From Reclinomonas americana ATCC 50394 (taxonomy: Eukaryota > Jakobida > Jakobea > Jakobida), in the NCBI GenBank assembly GCA_048213135.1, contig PS015016.1:127463-191462 (forward strand): a DNA stretch of 64,000 nt, written 5' to 3'. Positions 31,471 through 43,000 of the stretch are shown here, piece after piece (the first letter of the stretch is position 1; each line of letters starts with the position of its first letter). Position numbers and translations under genes: made by a program. The notes under the pieces were generated by a model. It did no database searches and had not been told where the DNA came from. It was given only the letters and a program-made list of their open reading frames with translations.

Positions 31471-33691
31471 CTAGAGACCATTGCACGGAGAGGTGTTCTG
31501 TGTGGGGGAAGATAGGAGTGTGTGAGTGAGTGAGGGAGGTCGTCGACACAAAACAAACTCGTGGCGACGAACCTTGGTCTGGACGGTGCCGGTGACCGTG
31601 ACTTGATCGGCCTACACAATGGAGAGGTCAATGTCATGTGTGTGAAGAGGAAGCGTGGCGACACCCACGACAAAAAATAAACGCCCACGCACCACGAATG
31701 CACACTTCGGGTCGCACCAACCGGCACCGCCATCTGTGGCCTGTGATCCAGACACTGTCGAGTGCGACACGTTGATCGAGCCGTACTGGTCGCAGTAGAA
31801 TGTGCCGCCGTGGCCACGTGAACCGCCGAGGGCGATTGCGCGGTTGTTGATGAAGACGCAGCTGTCAAATGCCGCATTCACATTGTCGCCGATGTACACA
31901 GCGCCGCCGTCGATATTGCTGCCGCCGTTGGAGCTGAACCTGTGTGGATGGACACGGGGAAGAGAGTTAAATGCACAAGAGCACAGTGTTGTCGAGTGTT
32001 GTTGCATCAATGAACGAACGTGGACTTGGTGACGACGATGCGGCCCTGCGGGGACGACGCATTCGGGATACCGTACGCATAGAGGGCAGTCGCGGTGGTG
32101 TTGAAGAACTGTGAGGTGAAAAAGCGGTCGGTGAGGAAACGCCACGACGACGAGACGGCGGCGAGAAACGTACTCGGGCGTTGCTGAGGTTGATGTAGAA
32201 CGCACTGCAACAGAGAGTAGGGAAGCGTGAACATCGCGGTACGTGGCAATGGTCACCAACAGCACACGCACTGATTCTGGGTGGTGACCGACACACCCGT
32301 GGAGACATTCTCGAAAGTGAGACTGAGGAGTCAACGAGATGAAGGCACGTGTGAGAACATTGCTGGGGGGAAAAAAGACGGGGAGTATACAAACGTGTCA
32401 GCCTGGAACTCCGAATATCCGCTGGCCACAGACAGGCCAATAGTGCCGCCAGTGACGCTGCGGATAGAATAGCAGAGATGTCAACAGCTGGCATCTGTGA
32501 AAGAGTGCAGAGGCACAAGCGCTGCGCAACGTCACTCGCGACGCCAGAATCGACACCTTGGCCGGCGGGAAGTCGTCTGCGGACGGACATTCAAGCAACT
32601 CAGCACACATTCGAGGAGGAAAGAGGGAGACGGGCAAGTAACGCGACTGTAAGGGAATGCAATGGCTTTGCCATTGTTGACAAAGTTGACGTCCGTCAGA
32701 GTCGAAGAGCCAGTGCTCACGGCCAGACCGGTGTCGTTGTTCCAGAAGGCGCACTTGCTGAAGTTCACAGTGGCAGAGGCATACACGGCACCAAAACCGC
32801 TGTTGTACGCACTGTAGTGGTGCAGCAGAGAAAATGAAACCCAGTGAGACCACACACACACGCGCAGCTTGACACACAGCGGTCGAGGTACGCAACAAGT
32901 CCGCAAAGCCAACGCCGGTAAACTGGCGAAAGAATGCAGCAGAGAGTGAACACAACAAAGCACCAGCATGAGCGACACGCACGCAGTGACCTCACCAACA
33001 CATTCACAGACGGGTCAAACGTGAAGCCGACGATTCCTGTGCATAAGAAGGAAAGAGAGCGCGAGGCCAGTCAGCCACGATCATTGTTCCGAGTCGTCGT
33101 CACATGTACAGTACCAGAACGGCCCTGTCGCGTTGCAGTGAGGACGCTGTGTCAGAGTGGCAACATGCACTCATCAGCAGCTACGCAACTTGCCCCGAAA
33201 AGTACGCCTGACTCGGCGAATCCACTGTGTGTGTCTGCAGTCAAAAATAGTGGACATGCAGCAGTCAATGCGTGGTGAGACACACCAGATGAATCCGCGA
33301 CAATGTTGACGGACTTGGTGATGCCTGTGTGCAGGCGCATGTCACTCTCACTCACTCAGCATACGTGACACGCGCAGACACACACGCAACGAGGGAAGTT
33401 GATGGAGCCCGTGTACACGCCCGGCAACACAAACACGGAGCCGCCTGGGTTCACTGACGCGATGCCCTTGCTGACAGTGAGGTACGGTGACGCGTATGTA
33501 CCACTGCCAGTGGTGTCACTGCCAAAGGGACCGATCCTGTGCGTGCGCGTGTGACGTGTTACGTGTTGTCACATGGCGGGGGTCAGTGCTACCGCAGTCA
33601 CCAACCAGACAGTACTGGTCGACTGAGCATTGACGACAGTGCACAGAAGTACCAGTGCAACAGTGACGACGAGGATGAGGCGCGGTGACAT
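31471..33691 (-). CDS. Secreted beta-helix (chlamydial Pmp-like) protein, copy 1 (gene span)
   Basis: The protein starts with a clear signal peptide (MSPRLILVVTVALVLLCTVV ending NAQ, from 33691). The next exon (33535-33400) has DTTGSGTYASPYLTVSKGIA and GGSVFVLPGVYTG, the classic entry to a right-handed parallel beta-helix (pectin-lyase fold). Later exons carry GIVGFTFDPSVNVL, VNFSKCAFWNNDTGLAV, LTDVNFVNNGKAI, GRIVVTKSTFV and, at 31940-31700, GGAVYIGDNVNAAFDSCVFI followed by NNRAIALGGSRGHGGTFY. These Asn/Gly/Cys-rich rungs resemble polymorphic outer-membrane (Pmp) repeats. The last exon appears to end NTSPCNGL before a TAG at 31471. Function is unknown; a surface or secreted adhesin-like role is a guess. 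Many short introns separate the rungs. Confidence 0.75.
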
Positions 33692-33767
33692 GGCGTTGGC
33701 GTGAGGTCGTCGGAGAAAAGGGAGGTGCGTGTGGTGCAGGACGACTGACTTTTGTTCGGTGCATTCT

Positions 33768-34110
33768 TCACCCATTGTTCTGCGCCTGCCACATGGAGGC
33801 GTAGATGCCATTCGGGTGCCGTAGCAGTTCGCTGTGAGTGCCACGCTCCGCAATCGAACCGTCCTTCAGCACTAGAATCTGCGATGGATTGGTAAGTGGC
33901 AAACATGACAGAAGTGGACGCTCGCTAGTGGGCAAGGAGATGTAGTGGTGGTGGTGATGGTGGTGGTGGTGGTGGTGGTGGTGGTGGTAGTGGTGGTGGT
34001 GGTGGTAGTGGTGGTGGTGGCGGCGGTGGTGGTGGTGGGTGGCACGCAACTTGATCAGCACCGGGAATGGTGGCCAGACGACGCGCAATGACAATACTGG
34101 TGGTGCCGGA
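33768..34110 (-). pseudogene. Truncated 3' end of an ABCB transporter gene
   Basis: Two exons copy the C-terminal end of the ABC transporter at 36622-39908: SIVIARRLATIPGADQ (near 34100-34050) and [20 protein letters not shown] through [13 protein letters not shown] with a TGA at 33768-33770. Upstream of this the similarity ends and no Walker A, signature motif or membrane part is present. The conserved switch histidine (HRLATI in the intact gene) is Arg here. The intervening intron holds an expanded GGT tract. It is a leftover of the tandem duplication and probably non-functional. Confidence 0.85.
33945..34039. repeat. (GGT)n trinucleotide tract, copy 1
   Basis: About 95 bp of GGT/GAT units in the intron of the broken ABC tail. 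The equivalent intron of the intact gene (36786-36830) has about half that length. Confidence 0.9.
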
Positions 34111-34359
34111 GCGTCCGCTCGCTGTCCATGGTGCTGCCAACCCTCAAGTCTCTCGTTCTCCGTGGGCGGCCACCAGAGTGTTGAAGCACTGACGCGACAA
34201 CAGTTCTCCTAGAACAACAACAACTGCGAGGATCGAAGGCCAGCCTCGTGACGATTGCGATGATAGAATGTTTTGCATTAATATTCACGTAAAAAGAGGG
34301 GAGACGGAAAACATGCTCGCGTGGAGCACCACCACGACGACAAGGCGAGACGAGGTGGC
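34111..34359. other. Duplication junction, no gene
   Basis: About 250 bp between the ABC fragment and the stop of the second beta-helix gene. The part up to about 34267 has no match in the other copy. I see no open frame of note. Confidence 0.5.
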
Positions 34360-36310
34360 TTACTGGAGACCACTGCACGGAGAGGTGTTCTGTGTGTGGG
34401 TGAGACATGCGAATGTGAGTGAGAGGGAAGTCGTCACGCAGAAAAGCTCGTGTCGACAAACCTGAACCTGGACGGTGCCGGTGACTGTGACTTGCTTGGC
34501 CTGCACCAATGGTGTGGTCAATATCGCGTGTGTGGAGAGGAAGCGTGGCGACACAAAGTAAAAAGAATTCGAACCCATGGCCACGAACCACAAATGTACA
34601 ACTTGGAGCACACCAGCTGGCACCGCCATCTGTGGCCTGCGATCCAGACACTGTCGAGCGCGACACAGTGATCGAGCCGTACTGGTCGCAGTAGAATGTG
34701 CCGCCGTGGCCACGTGAACCGCCGAGGGCGATTGCGCGGTTGTTGGTGAAGGTGCAGCTGTCAAATGCCGCATTTACATTGTCGCCGATGTACACAGCGC
34801 CGCCGTCGACATTGCTGCCGCCGTTGGAGCTGAACCTGTGTGGATGGACACGGAGAGAGAGAAGAGAGAGTTAATGCACAAGAGCACAGTGTTGTCGAGT
34901 GTTGCATCAACGAACGTGGACTTGGTGACGACGATGCGGCCCTGTGGATTTGACGGACCATACGCCCAGAGAGCAGACGACGTGGTGTTGAAGAACTTCA
35001 AGATGAAAATAAGAAGTCAATGGAAAAGCCACGAAGATGAGAGAATGCATGCAAGACGATAAACGGTGCGTTCCTGGGCGTTGGTGAGGTTGATGTAGAA
35101 TCCGCTGTGACAGGTTTGTAGGAAGCATGCGCGCATCATCCGTGAATATGGCAGCACGTCGCAAGGAGCACGCAAATTAAACACACAAAACTACTCACTT
35201 GTGCCGAGACGCGACTGACACACCGTTGGAGAGATTCTCAAAGGTGAGACTGCATGCGCAGGGTCGACAGCATTAATGCGTGTGAGAACAATACGGGAGA
35301 AGATGGAGACAGGGAATGCACAGACGTGTCAGCTTGGAACTCCGAGTATCCGGCGGCCTCTGACACACTTAAGCCAATGCGACCGCCGGTGAAGCTGCAG
35401 AGGACATAAAAGACAGAGATGTAAACAACTGGCACTTGTAAAACATCGCGAGTGCGAAGGCAACAGCGGAACTTCACTCGTGACGCCAGAATCGACGTTT
35501 TGGGTGGCGGGTTGACGCCTGTTTGCAATCAAGATACTCAGCACACCAGAGAGGGAGGGAGGGAGGGAGGAAAGAGGGTGGCAAAACGCGACTGTAAGGG
35601 AACTCAATGGCTTTGCCATTGTTGACAAAGTTGACGTCGGTCAGAGTCAATGAGCAGCCACTGCCCACGGCCAGACCGGTGTCGTTGTTCCAGAAGGCGC
35701 ACTTGTTGAAATTCACAGTGGTGGCAGTGGCAGTCACAGCACCGAAACCGCTGTTGAACGGGCTATCGTGGTACACCAGAGAAAACAATCCCCAGTGAGA
35801 AGACGCACACGCGAAGCTTGACACACAGCGCACGCAACAAGTCCGCAAAGCCAACGCCGATAAACTTGTGCAAGGGTGCAGAAGAGGGTGAACAAAAAAT
35901 AGCAGCAGCATGAGCGACACGCACGCAGTGACCTCACCAACACATTCACAGACGGGTCAAACGTGAAGCCGACGATTCCTGTGCATAAGAAGGAAAGAGA
36001 GTGCGAGGCCAGTCAGCCACGATCGTTGTTCCGAGTCGTCGTCACATGTACAGTACCAGAACGGCCCTGTCGCGTTGCAGTGAGGATGCAACGTCAGAGT
36101 GGCAACATACTCTCATCAACAGCTACGCAACCTGGCCTGAAAAGTACGCCTGACTCGGCGAATTCACTGCGTGTGTCTTGCAGTGAGTGAATGGACATGC
36201 ATCGCCAATGCCGGAAGATACGAACCCGATGAATCCGCGACAATGTTGACGGACTTGGTGATGCCTGTGTGCAGGCACATGTCACTCTCACTCGCTCAGC
36301 AGATGTGACA

Positions 36311-36369
<59 letters not shown>

Positions 36370-36553
36370 CGACGAAGGAGGTAGTGAGTCGGACCGTCCG
36401 TACGACCGANNNNNNNNNNNNNNNNNNNNGGGGGTCAGTGCTACCACTGTACTGCGCAGTCACCAACCAGACAGTGTTGGTCGACTGAGCATTGACGACA
36501 GTGCACAGAAGTACCAGTGCAACAGTGACGACGAGGATGAGGCGCGGTGACAT
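34360..36553 (-). CDS. Secreted beta-helix (chlamydial Pmp-like) protein, copy 2 (gene span, gapped)
   Basis: Paralogue of the protein at 31471-33691. It has the same signal peptide (MSPRLILVVTVALVLLCTVV, from 36553) and the same rung exons: VNFNKCAFWNNDTGLAV, LTDVNFVNNGKAIEFPYS, GRIVVTKSTFVDA and NNRAIALGGSRGHGGTFY. The end reads NTSPCSGLQ with TAA at 34360-34362. The exon equivalent to copy 1's DTTGSGTYASPYLTVSKG is not visible; its place is taken by a CA array (36315-36366) and a 20-N gap (36410-36429). Introns have diverged more than exons, which suggests both copies were kept under selection. Function is unknown. Confidence 0.72.
36315..36366. repeat. (CA)n microsatellite
   Basis: Perfect CA array of about 26 units, directly before the 20-N gap at 36410 within the second beta-helix gene. 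Confidence 0.95.
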
Positions 36554-36621
36554 GGCGTTGACGTGAGATCGTCGGAGAAAAAGGAGGTGCAGGACGATCT
36601 AATGTTTGTTCGGTGCACTCT

Positions 36622-39600
36622 TCACCCATTGTTCTGCGCCTGCCACATGGAGGCGTAGATGCCATTCGGATGCCGTAGCAGCTCGCTGTGAGTGCCACGC
36701 TCCGCAATCGAACCGTCCTTCAGCACTAGAATCTGCGATGGATTGGTAAGTGGCAAACATGACAGAAGTGGACGCTCGCTATTGTGTGGTGGTGGTGGTG
36801 GTGGTGATGGTGGCGGTGGTGGTGGTGGGTGGCACGCAACTTGATCAGCACCGGCAATGGTGGCCAGACGATGCGCAATCACGATACTGGTGCGTCCGCT
36901 GGCCAGCGCAGCAATCGACTCTTGGATTTCGCGCTCCGTGGCAGTGTCCAGCGACGATGTGGCCTCTGCAGTTATGGTGAACGAGGGGGGCTACGGATGG
37001 AGAGCGGCAGCACGAGGAAGCACGAGTCGCAAACCGTCGAACAGCACCACGCGACTGTCCTTCAGGAAGCACCTCGCAATGCCGATGCGTTGTTTCTCTG
37101 CTCATACATCCACAGCAGTCAGGCATGACGACGGCGAGAACCTCAACGCCCCCCACACACTCCCGCACCACCGCCGGAGAGGCGGAGTCCACGTTCGCCC
37201 ACCAGCATCTGATATCCCTCCTCTAGTCGATCCACAAAGTCATGAATGTGCGCCAACTTGGCGGCACGTATCACCTACAACAGACAGCACACTCTCAGCT
37301 TACAGGATTGCAGTGGCAACCCATATGTACTGGTTGCCAACCTCGTCATGTGTGGCTCCCACACGTCCGTACGCTCTGCGCGCAACACACTGCTCTCACA
37401 CCGAGCACAGAAACTGCAATCGCGTACAACAGCAACACCCACATGTTGTACTCGACACTGTCGTGCAGCAACGAGGTATCCTGCGGCACGATACCAAGCT
37501 GCCTTCGCAGTGAGTGCTGGGTGACGGACCGCACGTCTTGTCCATCGATCATGATTGCTCCACCGTCCACCTAATTGTGCAGCGTGAACTCGCTGCTCCG
37601 TGTCTCCATGGATGCACGCAACGCAACATCAAAGTGCCGGAATAGTAGCTTGCCGATGGTGCTCTTGCCGGCTCCAGAAGGCCTGCACGTAAGCATGCAT
37701 CGGTCATACCCGCACTGCAATCACATTCTTTCTAGCAGCATACCCGACAATGGCCGTCTGCTTGCCGGCCTCGCACACAAAGGAAACGTTGCGGAGAACG
37801 GCAGGCCCATGAGCATATTGGAAACTTGGGGGAAATCACCACGTGAGAACGAGAACACTCAATGTAGACTTGTCAATCTCATCACACCTGACATTGGCGA
37901 ATTCTACTCGACCCTTCTCGACCTGGAGACACGTCGCGTCACTCGCATCGACAATGTCACACGGCTGCACGGCACACAGTGCCACTCTCGGTGAGTGCTT
38001 GCCTCTGCGCGACCTCACTCGCTGAAGCAGCTCACCGTATCCTGCAGTGCAAACATGGGTTCCATGTCGGTGAGCGCATCCTTTGTCATCCTGTGTGCGT
38101 GTTTGCGCATATCATGAGCGACAGACACCCTTTGCAATCAGACATGCTATCGCAACTGATACGAATTTGCCAGCTCGCCGAGTGGTGCAAACACCAGCTT
38201 CAAGTACGTTTCACACAGCACCAAATCGCCGACACTGAAAGAGCCTGCGGCAATCCATGCGTGAGTACCACCGCACACACCGCGACACAGTGTATGCATG
38301 GTATGGCATCCACCTTCGAAAACACGCCGCGCGGCCACCAGCAACACAATGACCTGCACAACTCATCAACATGCTGGTCAGTGCATCATCAGTCCACTGC
38401 ATCGAAGAGAACACGCACATTGCCGAGACCAACGATAAATGCTGCGCGTGGTTCCGCGAAAGCAAATCAGCAAAACAGCAACTCACTTGAATTCCTATCG
38501 AGCAGGCGCAACTCTGTGTCAGCGCCAACGGTGCGGAGCTCGCCGTGGCCACCACACTGCCGTGAGCAAACTGCTTCATGGCCTCTGCGTATCGCTCCTC
38601 CTCAACACTGAGAGAGAAAGAGTGAGAGAGAGATGACCACGCAAGGCATCTCTCCACCACGAACCGCTCATTGGCCATGTATTTGACAGTCTCGATCTGC
38701 ATGAGAGGCAGGCAAGTGAGAGTGACATCAGAAGAGGAGCAGATCTCGTGTCAGACGCGAACATTGAGCAGGCCGTCCATGGCGAGAGCCACAGCATTCG
38801 CCGCGTGACCGTCGCGGTACCGTCGAAACTGTCACTGCGCACTCAGCCTGCGCTCAGACACACAGTGACACGCACACATCGCAAACCTTGGAGCGCCACT
38901 CCGATATCAGCAGCGTAGCGCCAATGTATGCCACGCTGCTAGCCAGAATCACCAGAAAGATGAGCCAGTCGTACTGTGTGCGCACATCAACACCCTCCAG
39001 TCAGCCACATGCGGTGACGCATTCCCCCGACAACACGAAACTAACCGTGGTCAACACCACACCACAGCAGGCGACGATTTCCAGCAGAGTCGGCAGCGTG
39101 CGCAAAAAGGCATGATCGAATACCGTACTCATGCCCGCCGTACCTGCGGCAGTCGACGTCATGGTAAGCAAGACCAATGACCTGCCAGCAGGCCCACCAA
39201 CCCACCTGTTTCCATGGCTCGCAAAGTCTGACGAGACGCGAGTGAGTGCATGGCACACCTTCGAGCATGCGGCTCGCACGCAACTTGAGCCGTCTTGCGG
39301 TGAACGTGAAAGGCCAGCGAGAGCGACTGGATGTGTGCCAGTGTGGACACCGATGCCGTCGTGATCCCATGCATTTGCACCTGCAGCGTCAAGGCAAGTC
39401 AGCACTCTTCTGCGTCGCGTACGCAACCCGCGCACAGTACCACGCAGCATTGATGAACAGCGAGTTGCGCAGATCAGTCAGCGCCTGTCGCACAAACTGA
39501 CCGACGGCGACATACACGATCAGAATCGTCGTGCGCTCCCTCAGTGACGACGACTCATCGCCAAGAACGACGGCCTGTGGCAACGGTGCAGCAGTCGCCC

Positions 39601-39908
39601 CGGAAAGTAGGTCGACCACAGACTTGAGGGCTAGCGGCGTCAGCACCGACACCAACTTGGCGAGCAGCGTGCACATGACCGCCAAGACAAGTCTGATCAT
39701 CATCATCATCATCGTTATCCTGCTTGGCCTCTCTCTCTCTCCCTCTCAATGTGTGTGGGGGGCACCACTTGATGCGCAACTGACATCGAATCCACCAGTG
39801 ATCGCGTGGCCACAGATACGCAAGAACCCGAAGCAGGCTGGGAATGAATCGGTACGGCTGGACAGAGGTGTGTGAGCGAAGACTCCCCCACTCTGCAACG
39901 AGGTACAT
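36622..39908 (-). CDS. ABC half transporter, ABCB6/ABCB7/HMT1-like, copy A (gene span)
   Basis: A half transporter with one membrane domain followed by one ATPase domain. The N terminus includes [19 protein letters not shown], then [20 protein letters not shown] and the family helix [11 protein letters not shown]. The nucleotide-binding domain is complete across exons: [12 protein letters not shown] with KLLF (Walker A, about 37760-37640, split by an intron), [34 protein letters not shown] (Q-loop region, about 37520-37450), [10 protein letters not shown] (signature, about 37180) and [33 protein letters not shown] and [10 protein letters not shown]. It ends WQAQNNG before TGA at 36622-36624. 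Relatives export glutathione-, haem- or metal-linked substrates from mitochondria or vacuoles; the substrate here is unknown. The Met at 39908 sits beside an acceptor-like ttgcag, so the 5' end may differ. Confidence 0.8.
36786..36830. repeat. (GGT)n trinucleotide tract, copy 2
   Basis: Intronic GGT tract in the intact ABC gene, about half as long as its duplicate at 33945-34039. Confidence 0.9.
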
Positions 39909-40072
39909 ATATATACACAGTGACCTTTAGTGCTGCTCTGCCGACGCCGGCACCGTCAGTTGGCGCCATGCGACGACAAAACGCGACAAATCCGTGGGAC
40001 AACTTCGCTGTGCACCCCTTCTCACCACCCTTCCCTCCCTTGTTGGCGAACATAAAAGTGTCTACTACATTC
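39909..40072. other. Intergenic region between the two ABC genes
   Basis: 164 bp between the stop of the upstream transporter (copy B) and the first Met of copy A. An AT-rich atatatata run lies at the proposed start of copy A. It is too close to that ATG to act as an ordinary TATA box unless the start lies further downstream. Confidence 0.35.
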
Positions 40073-43000
40073 TTAGTTGTCCGCGGATAGCGACGACTGG
40101 CTGGCACTATGAACCGACACCTCGTCCGTCTGCGTCTGCTTCCGCCACATTTCCGAGTACAACCCATCCTCCAACTGCAGCAACTCATTGTGCGTGCCAC
40201 ACTCGGCGATTCGCCCGTCCTTCAGCACCAGGATCTATGCGTGCGCCACTCAGTACCACAAACCGCGACAAGTCACCTCTCTCACGCTGCAGCAAGCGCA
40301 CGCGACAAACCTTGTGGGCGTTCGCAATCGTGGCCAGTCGGTGAGCGATCACGATGGAGGTTCGACCGCGGGCCAGTGCCGTCATCGAGCCCTGGATGGC
40401 CAGCTCGGTGGCGGAATCCAGCGATGAGGTGGCCTCTGTGTGCAACGTAAGCAAGAGAGCATGCGAACTGTGGGAGGGTGTCATCGGCGGACGACACTGA
40501 CCGTCGAACACCATGATGGGACTATCCTTCAGGAAGCACCGCGCGAGCGCAACGCGTTGCTTCTCGCCGCCAGAGAGACGGAGACCACGCTCACCGACTT
40601 TGGTTTCATACTTTTCCGACAGGCCTAATGTACACACGTGTGAGGCAAGCGAGGCAACAACGACATAGCGTGTCGGCATAAGCATTCACCATTAATGAAA
40701 TCGTGAATCGCCGCCTGCTGCGCCACATACTCGACCTCCTCGTCTGTGGCATCGCGCTACGAGAGGGCGAGTAGTGAGGAATGTGGCATTGGGAGAACTG
40801 CATGCAGCTATGGACGAGAGAACCTTGGCGTACGAGATGTTGTACTTGATCGTGTCGTTGAACAACACTGTACAGAGAGCATGCAATGAGCGCGCATTCA
40901 AGTGGAGCGAACGAGGCAGTGCGACGACGCACCAGTATCCTGTGGAACCATGCCGATGCTTTCACGCACTGATGCCTGCGTGCATAGCGCAATGTCTTGT
41001 CCGTCGATGAGGATGCGACCGCCGAGGACGTCGTACAGGCGGAAGAGTAGTTTCGAGATACTGCGAGGTAGGAGTCAGCTCATCCACGAACATACAACGA
41101 AGGAAGATCGTGCGCCACGCGACGCAACGTGCTCTTTCCGGCTCCCGATGAGCCGACAATGGCCACCGTTTGACCGGGCTCACACGAGAATGTCACATCG
41201 TAAAGAATCGGTCGCCCATCGGAATACATGAAAGTGACGTGATCGAACTCGACTCGGCCCTCCGTGACGTGCAGCGGTTGGGCGCCAATGACGTCGGTCA
41301 CCGTGCGTGGCTGTGTCGCGCACACAAGAACAGAAGAGGAGACCAGCGAGTGAGTCGATATGTGTGGGACGGAATGAAGGCTCCAGAGAAAGACTGACCT
41401 CGTCCAGCAAGTCGATCATGTCTTCCAGATCTGTGGCAACAGCACGTTTTCTTAACAAGGGGAACATGCATGATGCAGGGTCGACAAGATTACCAATCAA
41501 GCTGTTCTTGGTCATGCGATACGTCGTGCCGAGGAAGTTGAGTGGCTGCACACCGAACAGTGAGTCAGTGCGGCAATCCATCCGCACGCCAGAGTGCAAA
41601 CAACTCACCGAATACAGTTGTGCCAAATATGCTGCAATCAACAGGAAGAGTTGGCTGAAGTGCTGAAGAGCCAATCGAGAACAAGCAGAACGCAACTCTG
41701 AACCAGCACCACGTCGCCGACCGATTGCTCGCCTGCGCCACGATAAGGAAACAACAGAAGTGCACAACTCTTCGACACCACCAACGAACCGTAGACCACA
41801 CGATACGCCGACAGCATGACAATCGACACTGTTCCCACACCCATGATGAGTGCCTGCGTGACATTGAGGAAGGCCAGCGAGCTCGTGCTGCGCGAATTCG
41901 CGACGCCGTACTCCTCCATCGCCTTGTCATACCGGCCAACTTCAGCACTGCATTGGAGAGAGAGAGAGCATCAGTTTCACAGTCCCTGTCACCGCCTCCA
42001 CCACAGTGACGCACGCTTCCTGCGAAAAGATCTTGACCGTCTCTGCGAGGGCGCTATCCTTTAGCATCGACAGCGGAAAAACGCACGGATCACGATTGTA
42101 CACGCACCATAATTGAGCAGCGAGTCCGTAGCGATTTGATTCGCCTGCATATATGCGCATGAGAATGACGATACCGGTCACCTTGAAAGCAATGGACGGC
42201 TTACCCGGTTGTTGGCGTCATTCAGCGATCTGCAGCAGAGGGGGCGGTCATGCTAGATGCACAGTAACGACAGAGACAAGGAGATGACACGAACCGTCGG
42301 AATTTGGTTCTCCAGTCGGTGAGAGCCGTCTGGCGGTAGAGTACAGTGAGACGAGAGTGGGTTCACTTCATCGTCACAACACAGACGCAACTGTGGCCCA
42401 GGCGTACGACGAAATTGTGACAATGACAATAATCGCAAAGATCCAGTCGTACCGCGTCAATAGCACAATGCACACCAACAAGATCTCCAGCACCTGCACA
42501 CGAGAGGCCATGCAGGTGAGAAGAAAGTGAGCAAGGCAGAATTCGGAAGGAGAGCGCACCAAGGGAACAATCGAGAACAACAGGAAGCTGAAGATTACTC
42601 TGCAGAGGGATGTAAGCACAGTGACTCTCCGCACACGAGAGAACACAAACGCACGCACCCAATGGCCGACGTGCCACGATCCATGCTTCTCAGCACTGCA
42701 GAAAGAACATGAAAGCAAAAGAAATGAGCGAGGTGTTGAAGACGGCGGCCGATTGGTTTTCGTGTGCAAGACCTTGGCCAGTTTTTCTGTGCGATCAATA
42801 AGTCAGTGAGAGACATTACGCTGCGAGCCACGCATGGCATCACTCGAAATCACTCGAAATCACGCACCGCTTCACGTGAAACGACACGGACAGCGATTGC
42901 AGATGGCTGAAGGTTCGCGTCGATGCCGTGCGGAGAGCGTTTGTCGATACCTGCACGACGCAGTCAGCACAGCGCGCCAACGGGGATCGGCAGTGGTACA

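Larger units (their letters stand above)
31394..34110. repeat. Tandem segmental duplication, copy 1
   Basis: This block is highly similar to 34268-36900 and holds one beta-helix gene plus the 3' end of an ABC transporter gene. The left edge shares attcacgtaaaaagag with the second copy. The right edge lies where similarity breaks off, just upstream (minus sense) of the ABC HRLATI motif, near 34100. Exonic stretches such as 31780-31900 and 34665-34790 are almost identical, while introns and simple repeats differ. Confidence 0.85.
34268..36900. repeat. Tandem segmental duplication, copy 2
   Basis: Counterpart of 31394-34110. It contains the second beta-helix gene and continues into the intact ABC transporter gene. 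Similarity to copy 1 ends just after the HRLATI exon, where this copy goes on to the D-loop and Walker B exons. Confidence 0.85.

Noticed and set aside
33945-36900. CRISPR or satellite array
   Set aside because: The repeats are simple GGT and CA tracts without regular spacers, and the larger repeat is a two-copy gene duplication.
39898-39920. TATA box for ABC copy A
   Set aside because: The atatatata run touches the proposed ATG, too close for a normal TATA element, and the start itself is uncertain.
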